In this document: piece after piece, positions 47,646 to 60,479 of the stretch
Position numbering within the stretch: position 1 is the first letter of the stretch
Layout of the letters: each line of letters opens with the position of its first letter
Origin: Pelargonium nanum
Lineage: Eukaryota > Streptophyta > Magnoliopsida > Geraniales > Geraniaceae
Length of the DNA stretch: 64,000 nucleotides
Reading direction: 5' to 3'
NCBI GenBank assembly: GCA_036897485.1
Contig: JAYMTF010000041.1
Location: forward strand, 1-64,000
Made by a program: the position numbers and the translations under genes
Notes under the pieces: model-generated
What the model saw: only the letters and a program-made list of their open reading frames with translations
Database searches by the model: none
What the model was told of the DNA's origin: nothing

Positions 47646-50600
47646 TCAAGGACCCCGAGGAGGGACGAAACAGAAGCAACCTTGAGGTTGGTCTTCCGGT
47701 ATCATCCCTCCTCCCTTGCTTGTGTCGATTGCTTCGAGCAACCTCACTACCTCCTCCATCTCGGGTCGTTTTGCTGGATTTGCATCCCAACATTTTCGCA
47801 TAACATTCGCCAATGAGCTCGGGCAGCATCTAGGCATGTTTGGTCGGAGATTCTGTCGTAACAAAAACCAACGACGACGTGTAGTTCAAGTTAGTTAACA
47901 TTTGTTAAAACTACGTAGTTTTGAGTGCAACTCATATAAATCTATATGTATCAGCTGACTGATGCTCATTTTAGTTTTAACAAAATCTTTGACCAAATAT
48001 GCCTAGATGTTACCCGAGTCATCTAGGCATGTTTGTCGTACATTTAGAACAAACATATATCAGTTGATCGCATACTCATTTTAGTGTTTAAGTAACACTA
48101 CGACTCATTTGAGACTTTGCAATAACGAAAACTATCTAACAACCAACCTGTCGAACAACTGCAGAAGAAACTTCAGAAAAGGTAAGATCGGCGTATGGCA
48201 TGTCACAACAGTATATTTCCCATAAACATATCCCAAAACTGTACACGTCGCATTTCCTATTGTAAGGCTTTCCATCGAGCACCTAAAAGATAAGGCACAT
48301 CGTTAGTATTCTTTTCCAGCTATCGAAGAAAGAAACTGAAGTAGAGTTGGGATTCTAATTTTTGTTCGGGAATGAGAATGAGAATCCCAAAGTTGTAATA
48401 CAAACGCTACTAAGATGCAAAAGCTTGATTCAATAACGCTACTCGGATACGCCATTCAATTAAGGTTTAACAAATCAAACAGAAACAATATCTAATAAGC
48501 AAAAACATCGAAACATAACAAAAGAAGTACCTCCGGGGCCATGTACCCGGGGGTACCGGTTTCCCCAGTCATGTCCCTCGGGTTCTGAGCTTCGACTCGA
48601 GCTACACCAAAATCTGCAATCTTCACTTTTCTATTAGAATCCAACAACATGTTTTCAGTCTTCACATCGCGATGGACGATTTTCTTCGAGTGAAGATAGC
48701 TCAAACTGAAAAAACAGAATAGCTAAGATATAATCTATTAAACCCAGTTCTCTCCCACAGGTTACCGCATTAATCAAATCGTGAAAAAACAAAACAGAAA
48801 ACGAAGTAGCTCGTTACCCTCTCGACATATCCAAAGCAATTTGAATCACAATCTTGAACGCTAGTTTCTTTCTCCTATTCTTGATGAGATAGTTCTTCAG
48901 TGTCCCCCCGGGAAGGTATTCAACGACAACGCAACATGCATTGGTTGGAAAAGAATCGTATCCATCGCCTGAGTTGCTTTTTATAAGGACTTTAAAATTG
49001 GAAGTTCCCATTGAAGCTCCTATAAACTGTAATATGAATTGAGACTTACAATTTGAGTACTGAGGTTAATGATATAAGGTAGCGTTTGGATTAAAAAAGT
49101 TTGAAATGGAAATGGGATTCTCATTGCAAAGATATTCTCATGACCAAAATGTCTTAATTCAAACATCCTATACCCATTATTGATTCCCATTTCTGAAAGA
49201 AAAAAAAAAATCCAATCCAAACGCTACCTAAAGAGAAGAAAACATAGAGGTCACTGTGCAAATAAATTTTATGATCCATTTAAGTTTATCAGTGATGTTT
49301 GAGGCATACATAACAAACCAACTTCAAGAACTATATATTTGTTTTACTATCACACTGGAGGTGAATTCTAGTGTGTCGCACTGGTCTAACTTATCGTGTG
49401 TTCTTCTTTCATAGGAAGAACAGTTCGAGTACGAACTGGACGACATCAACAAACAGTTTTCCGCCAAGCAGAGGAGGAAGTATCGCATCAATAACAAAAC
49501 AACTTCAAGAACTATATGTATATGTTATTTGCCATGCAAAGATGTATAATTATGGTCATACAAAAAATGTTATGGTGCCAGATACAAAATAACGGTACCT
49601 TCGTAACATTTGGATGGTCAAGCTTATGCCATACAGCAACCTCTTGCTGAAAAGCTGCTCTATGAGCAGCTGTTGTGGCCATACCGTCCCCGCCCCAGTC
49701 CAATACCTTCACTGCATAATTTACAAATAGCAGCAAACCGTAAGAATATTGAAAAGATCGAGGAAAAGCAAAAAAACTAAATCTACAGAACTCGGGCAAA
49801 CTTTTCATTCAACCTTCCTGAAAAAATAGACAGACGCTACTATATTCACCATTTTAACAACAAACACAACCTCCTTGTTTCTAAGGGGCTACAAATAGGA
49901 AGTCTCTCAACTAAGCTCTAAGAACTTGAATTGTTAGTTATGAATCAAAGAGAAAACAAGACAAAACATTCTTGATTTGACGATGTTAAGGATGCCAAGG
50001 AAGAGATAAAAATAAATTAATTGATTATTGAGGGAGAGCCTTGTTGCAACACTAAGGTTGTTGCCTAGTGATCTTGAGATCACAAGTTCGAGTAATGAAA
50101 ATAGCCTCGCGAACCCCATGATCCTAATTTGGGGGTGCGTGCGTAAATGTTCTTCCACGCACCCCCAAATGGTGGAAGCCTCGCAGCATAGTGCCTGCCG
50201 CTCCTCGGCTCCTGTTGTAATTCCATGTGGAGAGAGACATTGAGCATCTCATATTAAATCACTTGTGGTTCTCATTACAAACCCTACTATCCTAATTTAG
50301 GCGGCATTTGGATTCAAACTTTTGTTCATGAATTGGAATCAAGAACGGGAATGAGAATTTTCGTGTTTGAATTAGGACTTTTTGGTCATGAAAATGGCTT
50401 TGAAATGGAAACCTCATTCTCATTCCCGTTCCAGAATTTTTTTAATCCAGACGCTACCTTAAATCATTAAGGTGTATACATAGGCATTTGCATTTTCGAC
50501 ATAGATTCTTCAACACTCGCTTCACCAATTCATCAATAAACTAACAATCAACAATACAAACCATAATTTGCATACATGCAATCTCATACACTCGATTCCA

Positions 50601-51008
50601 AGCAACAATTCAACCAAAATCACAACATTAAAAAAGCACAATATAGCTAAGAAATTTACCTGCAACATCTTGGCCATCATAGTTTCCTCGGAACACAGTA
50701 CCATAAGCCCCTTGAGCTATCACATGCCTAATCTCCAACTTACCCAATTCAATCTCCCATTCTTCGACCTTTGCCCGAACATCCCTATCCCTCGACCAAA
50801 CCCGACTAAAATGCTTCCCCAATTGAACATCCCAGCTCTTAAGATCAACCAAATCAGCTCTCCTGAAAACCATATCTTTGGTAATAAAACTTCTTCCCAC
50901 ATCATTCCTTGAACCCAATAGCTTCAACCTAGAATTAAGCTTCTCCAATTCATTGAACCCTTCAATACTACAAGACTTCTTATGAGTCTGGGCAGCTGTA
51001 GAAGCCAT
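47646..51008 (-). CDS. MRK1: Raf-like serine/threonine protein kinase, MRK1-like
   Basis: Six exons (51008-50660, 49711-49599, 49026-48818, 48705-48531, 48282-48148, 47852-47646) encode 395 residues. The plant-specific N-terminus (IEGFNELEKLNSRLKLLGSR) leads into a kinase domain. It shows the glycine loop IAQGAYGTVFRG (about 97-108), ATP-binding Lys118 in VAVKVLDW, the catalytic loop HRDVKTENML (235-244), DFGVAR (255-260), GTPGYMAPE and CDVYSFGICLWEIY. All catalytic residues are present. It belongs to the Raf-like MAPKKK group C and resembles Arabidopsis ATMRK1; it is presumably cytosolic, with unknown substrates. The ATG at 51008 is the first in frame. The C-terminus CFCFVPPRGP is conserved in relatives as I recall. 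Confidence 0.93.
49078..49228. mobile_element. Tourist-like (PIF/Harbinger) MITE with TAA target duplication
   Basis: The 151-bp element has inverted ends GGTAGCGTTTGGATT and AATCCAAACGCTACC, apart from a two-base shift at the right end. TAA flanks both sides (49075-49077 and 49229-49231). The TAA/TTA duplication and the GTTTGG terminus are hallmarks of Tourist elements. It lies in a kinase-gene intron. Confidence 0.8.
50045..50225 (+). mobile_element. Au-like SINE
   Basis: A tRNA-like head has an A-box-like AAGGTTGTTGCCTAGTG and a B-box-like CACAAGTTCGAGTAATG. The body has AATAGCCTCGCGAACC and AATGGTGGAAGCCTCGCAGC, ATAGTGCCTGCCGCTCC. This is the layout of the plant Au SINE (A/B boxes, AACAGCCTCT, AAGGCTGC, GTGCACCGGGCTGCC). 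An internal palindrome, GGGGGTGCGTGCG ... CGCACCCCC, sits mid-element. It lies in intron 1 of the kinase. Confidence 0.65.
50300..50458. mobile_element. Tourist-like MITE with TTA target duplication
   Basis: A 159-bp relative of 49078-49228: left end GGCGGCATTTGGATT, right end AATCCAGACGCTACC, flanked by TTA at 50297-50299 and 50459-50461. Internal GGAATGAGAATTTTCG and CTCATTCTCATTCCCG form a second inverted pair. Confidence 0.8.
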
Positions 51009-51480
51009 TTTTTGATGCACTTGAATCCAAAAATCAAAGGAAAATCAAAATCCCACAAATATACTCAATGAGAACAAAAACTTAAAAACAGACCTGAAAA
51101 TTGAAAACCCAATTTTTCTTTTCAATACCCAACTGAAAATAGACCTAAAAATTGAAACTTTTAGATCCAAAAAAATGGAATCAACCTCCCAAGCCAAGTA
51201 TGATCAAAACCCAGAAAAAAAATTGCCAAAATGAAAAGGAGATGGTTTTTGTAGCCGAAAAGGAACAGAGAAAATAACGGAGAGATAGAGAAATGAGCGA
51301 TGGAGAGACTGATTCGGGAGAAAAATTAGGGTTCTTTGGATGAGAATTTAGGAGAAAACGAAGAACCAGTAGAAAAAAATGAAATGGAGAGAGAGATTAA
51401 AATTTGTACAAGTTTTTATTTAGATAATAGAAAAAGAGGGCGCGAGGTTTGGCCTGAAGTAGTTAACGACTCTTTCTCAT
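51009..51480 (-). promoter_or_regulatory. 5' UTR and promoter flank of the MRK1-like kinase
   Basis: An A-rich leader upstream of the ATG is followed by a purine-rich segment with GATTAGGGTTC-like sequence near 51326-51336. Beyond about 51420 the sequence turns into ordinary intergenic DNA. No TATA box was assigned. Confidence 0.4.
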
Positions 51481-51649
51481 CTCAGTCCCCGCCAAATTTT
51501 GCCTGAATTTAACGGATATAACGGTTTTTTCAGATATATTTTTTGGTTGTTTGGATCAGATCGGTTGGGTGTATATTTCGTTTTCTTATTTTCTTGCCCT
51601 ACTCTAGGATTTGAATGATGGATGGATTTTTAAGATAATGTTATTTATC

Positions 51650-51845
51650 CCAATGTTGGGCCAAGCGTTTGATGCGTTTTGGATTTTCTTTGAGGTCTCA
51701 GGTTCGAGTTTTCTTGCCGACGGTATGAGATGAGATTTATGGGTTTAAGGGAAAAGCTAACAACTAACTTAGGTGACGCCCTCACTAAGGGGTGAGAAAC
51801 ATTGCCCTTTACATATCTACTATCCCGTCGCTTATAAAAAAAATC
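51650..51845 (+). mobile_element. tRNA-derived SINE-like element
   Basis: A tRNA-like head (TTGGGCCAAGCGTTTGATG, then TCTCAGGTTCGAGTTTTC as B box) is followed by a unique body and a short A-rich end (TTATAAAAAAAATC). Terminal direct repeats were not found with certainty. Confidence 0.5.
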
Positions 51846-52149
51846 AAATGATATACTACATTTATAAGGTTAATTAATTTGTTAAAACTTATTCTTTCAA
51901 AAAAATTAGTTAAAATTTATGTTCTGATATAAGTGTAAAGCTATAATTTTGTTCAATTCAGGTTTTGAAAAGTCACAAAAACAATATTAAAAAATAATAG
52001 TTCAGGAGTACAAAAGTATTTTATCCTTTTGTAAATAACTTGATAAATTTACATTTCGCTTGTTACGCAATATGTCTTATTGGACGTGGAATCCACACCA
52101 TAAATTCATGAAAGGTGCCAAGGTGGTGAGAGTGTCTGCAAGATTATTA

Positions 52150-52391
52150 CTCCCTCCGTCTCAAAATGAGTATCTTGTTTTCATTTTTTGCAACAATTAA
52201 GGATTACCAAATAATTTAATGTGTTTTCAATATTACCCTCACTTTTTCCCTATACCCCATGTGCAGTTAGTGCATAAGTGATAAGGGTAATATGAAAAAA
52301 CAATAATATAATAACCTAAAATAAAAACAAGACACTCATTTTGGGACAAAAAATTTAGACAAACAGGACACTCATTTTAGGACGGATGGAG
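52150..52391. mobile_element. Stowaway MITE, complete
   Basis: 242 bp with ends CTCCCTCCGTCTCAAAATGA and, inverted, TCATTTTAGGACGGATGGAG, flanked by the TA target duplication (52148-52149 and 52392-52393). This is the classic Tc1/mariner-derived Stowaway terminus. The right end carries two tandem copies of the subterminal motif (CAAGACACTCATTTTGGGAC at 52328 and CAGGACACTCATTTTAGGAC at 52364), the inner one being an extra terminus-like block. No coding part. Confidence 0.88.
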
Positions 52392-53176
52392 TATTTGTTT
52401 AAATGAATTTGGAATGCGACAATGTGACATTTAATTAGTCATATATATTGTCATATCATTTTGATTAAAATTTAAACACCGACATTGCTTATTAATGCAA
52501 TCAACATAGGAACATTATAATTGAACTATTGTGTTAATATTTAACATCTGAACACAATTATCAAAATGTGTCTAGTTTGACCGATTGTTCATGCACTCCA
52601 AATAAATTTTACAATTTATTTCTACACCAGAACATTGTGTACCACACTACATCAGCTAGAATAGCAACCATACATCTTATCTTGAACTTAAAACACGAGA
52701 CCATAAATAAGGGTATAATCGAACCGAATCAAGCCTAACGTTGCTAGGGCTCGGCTAGAGCGATCTTAACAATTATACAACAAGCTGAAACTCTCTCCAT
52801 TTCAGAACCCCTCCAAATAATATTCAAAACTTACCATCTCTAACGTAACAGAAGCTAAAACCAAATTACAAATCTATGGGCAAAAGAAGCATTATAAACA
52901 TCAATAATCTGGATATGGATACATGAACGGACAAGATGTACCCGCTGCTTATGCCATCTGTCTGCTAATATGCGTCTACAATAGTGCATTTGACTGCAAT
53001 ATCTAAGGATTACATATAGTTCCGAGGGTCTTGAAAATAATAGTCTAAATCATGACAAATGGACATCACATGCAAAATACAAAGAAGACATCAACTTGGC
53101 GTGACATGATCCTAACCGTTATCTAATCCTAAACGACACTATGCAGTATCCAATTAAAGCTTATGACTATCGACAC

Positions 53177-53369
53177 TAGAGCTAGCAATTCGGGTTTCGG
53201 GATGAAAATGAAATAACCCAAACCTGACCCACAAGAGGTGCAGGTCCATGCGGTTTTCGGGTCGGGTTTTGCATTCAACATGTACGGATTGGTAAGGGAA
53301 CCGGGTTTATTTTATGCAACCCGAATCCACAAATGTGAATCGGATTTCGGGTCCAAATTATCAGTTCTA
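53177..53369. repeat. Foldback CCCGACC-type element
   Basis: The left end TAGAGCTAGCAATTCGGGTT and right end AAATTATCAGTTCTA are imperfect inverted repeats around GGGTCGGGTTTTG and CCGAATCC-type sequence. Same family as 11192-11418 and 28142-28336. Confidence 0.5.
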
Positions 53370-53698
53370 ATCAACAAAGTTGCCCTAACAACCCAACAAA
53401 CCCAAAACTAGCACTTCACGGGAATATGCTTACAGGTTATCGGTAAACTGGCGAGTTTGGATACTCTCTGAGATGAAGATGGTACAATTTCATTTTATTG
53501 ATAATGGTTTGGCAACAAAGTGTTCAGTTTATACAGTCCAAACGTTAAGAAATATGGACAAGTGGCAAAGGGACTTTATTGGAAACTGATCTGCTTACCG
53601 GAGAAACTAAGTAACATTCCATTGGACTCCCGTGTATGTTATGCACAGATTCAAGGAGCTTCATGCAAGTATAGCTTCAGAGAACTCGACCTAGTCTT

Positions 53699-54798
53699 CT
53701 ATTCATCCTAGCAAAAAGAACAATTTACTTCAGCACCTACTTAATGGTTATACTATCAATATAATCGTAAAAGTGGCATAAACCATCAAGAATCAAGAAT
53801 GCATTGGGATAGCGTACAAATAACGTTAATAAAATCGTCCACCACTGTATTCACGGTAAGAAAGTAAGATCTCTAGAGTAGTTCCTGCTAACCTTGACAA
53901 CGAAGAGAACACTACTGTCTGAAACCTGTTGGCCAGCACTGACTTTAAGTCCATGTACATATCCAGCTGATGGCGCCTTTACAACATGCTATCAAAAGGA
54001 AAATAGAGTATAAAATGCGCAAGAAGATAGGGATATTATAATAAGATGTCCAATGCAACCTTGTAACCAGAATCAGAACATACCTCCATCTTCATTGCTT
54101 CTAAGACTAATACTGGTTGCCCACTATCCACTTTTGTTCCATTCTTCACCAGAACCTTTACCACTAAGCCAGCCATTGGTGCCACCACAGTACCTTGTGG
54201 GTGCGCTGTCGTGTCCGTGCTAGGTTTATGTTGTGTATCATCGTCACTGGACAACTCGATTCCAATTTTTTGTCTGAAATGATGATGATGCGACCCATGC
54301 CAAATATGAATGTGCTTAGTGCGCTCCTGCAGCCAAAAAGACAACAGTGAGGGAGAGAGATTCATGAAATGCCCTTTGATGATATGTTTTCCTTGAACAA
54401 ACTTTTCTTTGAGCACCAAGGAGGAGCATAATATGAGTGTCCACAAATCATTAATGATAACCAACTATAAATAATAATAAAAAGTTCCATAGAAAAGTAA
54501 GAAACCGTTTCTTTTCTTTTTTTCTTCCCCAGAAGTTTTCCGTGAAAGTTCAACAACTAAAGTTGAGCCTCATAAATATCTAGGGATACTATAGGATAAG
54601 TACCTTGGTGTAAATAGCTAGACTGACATCCATGCTCACACCATCAGCTTCAACTCTGAAATCATGGTTGTCTAGGGGCACAACCTTAACTTGCAAGCCC
54701 GGGGAACTGTTTTCTCCTGTCTGCAACCATTGAGCTTCTTAACTTATAGCTTACAATCTGTCAGAATCTTGTACATATGATATATCTAAGGATGGTTA

Positions 54799-54839
<41 letters not shown>

Positions 54840-57800
54840 GATATTTATGAGGGAAACCACTGACTCAAGCTATCTTTCTAAACAAACTAAAAGAAAGAGG
54901 TTACCTGAATCAGATATTTCCCATCTGGCTGATAAGTTATGGTGGGCATCAATAAATTTGAACCACTGTTATCATATTCGTTGTCCCACTCGAGTTCCAT
55001 AGTACGCATAGCATTATGATGGAGTCTGAAAGGGGTATGAGCGTACCATAAGGGCATTAAACTGCTCCCGCCTGAATATATTACCAGATGTAATTAGTAA
55101 GAGAACAATTCAGGTAAAAGCGCAACACATCCAAAAATATGAGGCTGAAATCATCAATTTACCAGGGAGACTTTTCTTCATAGCAGAATGCTCCTTTTCG
55201 CAGAGACATGCAGCTACCATGGTTGCACCAAGCCTAGCAGCCTCATATGCTTCCTTAGGTAACACAGTAGCAGAAGGATCAACTAAGAGGTCATCTTTAA
55301 AGTGCTCAATAAAATGGGTTTCCACATCGCCATTCTCAAACGCCCGATGGTTAGCAAGTTTTTGGAGAAAATTAATATTGGTTGGTAAACCTGCAACCTG
55401 GTAATTAGAGATCAATTTGGATTAAAAACTCTAAATACATAGATGATGTCTCCATAGGGAGCCACAAGATGCATATGGAATTACATTATTGAATTAAAAT
55501 AAATATTCATCCACGAAGTATCTCTGACTCTTTCAAGCCAAAATCCAACATGCCTATGTATTTTTCATGCTTTTCTCCTACTGAAGATCAGGTGTACCTG
55601 AAACTTTGACAAGCAATCCTTCAATTTGACTAAAGCTGCAGGACGATTTTCTCCCCAGACTACAAGCTTCGCAATCATAGGATCGTAATGCATACTAACA
55701 GCATCTCCTTGTCCAACACCAGTCTCAACCCGCACTGCAAAATGACATGGATTCACGTGATCTAACAAACAACATGGACAATGAAACAATAATAATTCAC
55801 ACTCTGAAAAGATGGCGCAGTTGTCAACTTATAATATGATAACAAATCACTCTTTCAAACAATCTTAGATATCTTAGCACATTGTTCTTCTGAACTGCAA
55901 AAAGGACCACTAGTAGTCTAGTATCCATGTCAAGAATGATTACGATAATATGTAGGGGATACGGGATAGCATATTAATCACTACAGATTAGTGCTCCATC
56001 TTTGTTAATGCAAATGTAAATGCAGTAATGCACCTGTTGATGACACTGGAATAGGACGATAATGATGAAGAACTCCAGTTGCTGGAAGAAACCCTTTAGG
56101 AACATTTTCAGCGTATATGCGGGCTTCAAAGGCATGACCTGACAACATGGTGGAGATTTGTAAGAACCCAGAAACACTAAAATGTATTTTACACAGTAAC
56201 TGTATCTCCTAAAAGGCTAAAACTAACATTTTCATGAAAATAAAATATTTTATTTACTAGTGAAATTTGATAAAGTTGGGAACCTAGGAAGCCATTTTTA
56301 GAATTTTTTTACTTACAGAAGAAAATGATTATTACATGGAATCATTTTTTAATGACGAAACATTTACCTAATAAGGGAACCTGGGACTGAACCATGGGCA
56401 GAGGTTCTCCATTCGCAACACCAATTTGCCACTCTACAAGATCTTGGCCAACAATCATCTCTGTCACAGGGTGTTCAACCTGCAAATAAAATGCTCCCCG
56501 TTAATATTTTCTCAAGCATGTCAGTTTCAAAACAGAGATTGGAATGAACTAAGCACCTGAAGACGAGTATTCATCTCCATAAAATAAAATTTGCCAGAGA
56601 CTGTATCAACTATGAACTCCACAGTGCCAGCACTATAGTAACCAACTGCCTTTAAGTATAAGTGAAGGACAACATGTTAGTGGAAACAAGGAATTCAATG
56701 TAACGAAGAAATAATAAATTTACATAGTAAGAGCAAGATGTAAAAAACCAATTATATTTCCATTATCCGCATCTCACCAGGATCAGACTTAACAAGTTAC
56801 CAGGTCAAAGAGAGGGAAAATATCATGAGTAACCTAAGCATCAACAAAAGTGGACAACAATCATTACATCCCATTGTCCCTTTGCCAAGGCAAATGACAA
56901 GTCACCCTTATTAAGCATGGCAACACTCATGTCAGTTACTAGCAATCCAGATACAAACAGTACAATTACTTCAACAGATATCATCAACAATAAATTCATT
57001 TCCACCATGCATTGAGTTTAATTGACTTGCTCAGATTATGATAAGAAGCTGGGTTTTGGCGCACTTCGTTTGCTATTGGATGGAAGTAGGTATATTCACC
57101 ACTAGTAGTTCGATGTAAGTTCCAGCAGAAGAACAAATTTTGTAAGTATCACAGGAGCTACCGATCCCAACCTTGTATTCTATAATAATGCTCATTAGAT
57201 AAAATCTCATGCCTTATTTCAACAAGTTCTTACATTACAAGAGTTGGGATACAAAAGTCAGAAAGGTTATGCTTAAAGTTATACTAGCTGCTATTCATCC
57301 GAGGTAAAAGAAATTCTGAAACAGTAAAAGTCTCTTATAAATAACGGAATCATGTATTAAGCAAGCTAACCAAAAATATAGAATTTTAGCAAAAATGTCA
57401 CCTTGGCTGCAGACACAGCAGCTTGACCCAAATGTGACCGAAAATCATTGAGAATGTTTGGCTGCAATAGTGGAGTTAACATTATGACTTTTGAAGATCT
57501 ATGTCAAAAAACCTTGATTAAGAATATTAAACAAGATCATTACAGCAGGAGCTTCTTCAATTATCTTCTGATGTCTTCTCTGGACGCTGCAATCTCTCTC
57601 ATTTAAATGTAGAACATTCCCATGTTTGTCCCCAAATATCTGTGATATTGATCAATGAAGCAGATAAAAATCCAAAAACAAACTATATAAACATAATATC
57701 CAATCTGTATCATGAAAAGATGTAATATGACCAGATAGTAGTACCTGAACTTCTATATGTCTTGGCTGTGTGATATATTTCTCAAGCAAAATTGTGTTTA

Positions 57801-60268
57801 TGCCAAAAGATGCAGCTGCCTCACGTTGTGCTCCCAAGAAAGATTCAACAAACTCTCCAGGACTTTGCACAATCCTCATACCCTAGAGGTATACAAACAG
57901 TGTGAACTTTAACAGAACAAAAAAACTATTATCCTAAATAAAAAGAATAAGTGTACTAGCCACCTTCAGCATTGTTGCTTAAGCTATATCAATTTTTCTT
58001 AGCAATAGACTCAGTAATCTTTTTTCCAGCCTATCAAATGGGCAGTTACACGGTAAAACGTGTGTTTCTAACAACGAATTAGATAGACAGGAGGAAAATA
58101 AGACACCTTTCCTCCACCTCCATGAGTCGGCTTTATTAAGATAGGATATCCAATCTTATCTGCTTCTTGCTTCATAAGGTCGATATCTTGTTCATAACCA
58201 TGGTATCCAGGAACCAGTGGAACTCCCGCTGCTCCCATAATTCTCTTTGATGCACTAGAGACATATAACACAAGTCATTTGGACAGTTTTTCTAAATCAC
58301 CATATATTTAGATTGAAGAGAGAAAATAAAACATAGGGATGTGCACACAAAAACAGCTATTGAGTTGTACCTTTTATCACCCATGTCCCTGATTGCAGAT
58401 GCTGGGGGGCCAATAAATGTAAGACCCTCATCTTCACAAAGTTGAGCAAACTCAGAACTCTCGGATAGAAAACCATAGCCTGGGTGGATAGCCTAATTAT
58501 CAAAAGAACAAATTCACTTTTAAAAGCATTACCTTCCATGTGCAAAAATATGAAGCAACTATCACCTTCTAGAATATGAATGTGGTGACATTCTTAAGCA
58601 ACACAACAAAGGTTACGTACTTACACTGATAGTATCAATTGATGAACCAAGTCCAACCAACCATCACAAATGCCGAAAGCTTAGCCCAATATATCGTGAT
58701 AAATCATGAAAGCTACCTGGGTCTTACAGTTATGGCATTTTAAATATTCACTGGTGTTAATTTCCTTTTTTATTGGCAGCTGCCAGGGTCAGATGCACTG
58801 ACACATAAAAACAGCAAGGTGCATGCGTGGGGGAGCAAGCAACCTTGATAATCTTCGAGTCATAGTGATTAAAAACAAGTTGTGCTATACTTCCATAAGC
58901 ACACAAGCAAGCCACAAGGGCGGGTATTTTATTGATGTTTGTCAATCAACTGGTAAGACGCAGCATACAAAGTAGGTGCAAGCTTAGGGCAGGGGTTAAC
59001 AAACCTTTAGGGTGGACTGTTGAACACACTAATCCACAAAACAAGGTCCAAAAAACAGCTTATGCACATAAGTAGAATAAATTGAAATAATTGGGGAAGG
59101 CCATTAACAGCTTGCCACACAATCCTTGTTTTTCTTTATCCAACTGGTCAACCTCTATCCTAAAGCCTTACCGCTTACATCCACAGTTTGGCTAGTACCT
59201 TTCTAGTTGAATAGCATACACCAATTTGAGAACACATTTTGCTTCTCTCAAGCCCATACTAAGCAAGAAATAACTGGTTTAATACAACTTTGACTCAAAT
59301 ACTCTCCCAACTGCTCATCACACATATCCACACCATTGACTATGATATGAGCTCCGAATCTTGATAAACAATATTGACATCAATCCTAATATTTAGCATA
59401 TGCAAATGCATCTAAGGAGCTCTCTTCAACCTACATTTTCCCAACATTAAAGTTTTGGGTGTTGGCCTCGGCTACACACCTGAACCATGAAGTCCTAAAA
59501 CATACTTGACACTTCCACCTCAATTTGCAGGTACTATAACTAGAATATGCATAAGAAGCTAGGAAGGTCAAGTACATGTCAACACATATATTCAGAAACA
59601 TAATCGAAATTACTATATTCGAATATCAGTAGTTTGGATAATTTATCCGCTGATCAATTTAAGTTCAACCTGTCACATCATTAGCAGCATAAACGACTTA
59701 CTATAATAAGAAACTGCTTCACCAGAATTTGATTAGCAGTTTAGCACTTAGCTAAATCTTCCTACAGGCATATTTATCCAATTAACTCCATAACTAGTCG
59801 CTGCAAGTGAAATTTACTCGGCCAGTTCAACTCAACCTCTCCATTTTCTCATCAAGCAAACAGCAAAACACAAGAATCCAAAATTCAACAAAAATCTATC
59901 GAGAATTTAAGAGCTCTAACCTGAGCACCAGTACGCATAGCAGCCTCCACGATCCTCGAAGCGTTCAAGTAACTCGAGCGAGCCGGAGGCGGACCGATGT
60001 GTACAGCCTCGTCAGCCGATTTCACGTGAAGCGAGTCCCGATCGGCGTCGCTGTAGACAGCCACGGTCCGAATCCCCAGGCGCTTGGCGGTCTTCATGAT
60101 CCTGCAAGCGATCTCGCCTCGGTTAGCAATCAGGATTTTCTCAATGCGCTTAGCTGATTTTCCGTCCGGAGTCGGAGTCGCCGGAGGCGAAGAGAACGAT
60201 CGGAGTCGGAGAAGATACGGCGAGCGATCGAGCTTCCGGCGAAGAAACGAAGCCATTGATGAAGCCAT
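53699..60268 (-). CDS. MCCA: Methylcrotonyl-CoA carboxylase, biotinylated alpha subunit
   Basis: Mitochondrial leucine-breakdown enzyme subunit that carboxylates its biotin and hands CO2 to the beta subunit. Fifteen clear exons (60268-59921, 58492-58371, 58254-58107, 57882-57745, 57639-57544, 57461-57402, 56649-56557, 56479-56368, 56138-56034, 55734-55598, 55397-55163, 55071-54905, 54720-54604, 54326-54084, 53988-53893) plus a tiny last exon at 53707-53699 give 741 residues. Seen: a basic, Ser-rich transit peptide ([20 protein letters not shown]), the biotin carboxylase start [35 protein letters not shown] loop [29 protein letters not shown], and the biotinyl site [17 protein letters not shown] with Lys705. 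The last exon (Asp-Glu-stop after LFVVK) is inferred; without that splice the frame runs to a stop at 53851. Confidence 0.93.
54803..54836. repeat. (GA)n microsatellite in an MCCA intron
   Basis: About 17 uninterrupted GA units between exons 12 and 13 of MCCA, likely length-variable. Confidence 0.9.
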
Positions 60269-60479
60269 TGTCTCTCTGGTTGTTGGTGTAGTGACTCACT
60301 AAAATGGAGAAGATAAAGATAAAGCGAGATCGTATTTAAAGCACTGATTAGGGGCAATTTCGTAATTATGGTGTCTGAATAGTGGATAATTGGATATGGA
60401 GTGCTGATTCAGTGCGAAGCTGGCGAACTGTTCCCTTTTCCGGAGCGCAGTTGATGGGTTTGACTTGTAGCTTTGAGCT

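Larger units (their letters stand above)
51481..53698. other. Intergenic region with SINE, Stowaway MITE and CCCGACC-type element
   Basis: This 2.2 kb between the kinase promoter and the 3' end of MCCA holds a SINE-like element (51650-51845), a whole Stowaway MITE (52150-52391), a foldback CCCGACC element (53177-53369) and probably MCCA 3' UTR beyond 53400. No gene seen. Confidence 0.55.

Noticed and set aside
50940-51020. Start of the kinase 12 bases upstream (giving MHQK before MASTAAQ)
   Set aside because: The upstream codon is GTG, not ATG. The first in-frame ATG is at 51008.
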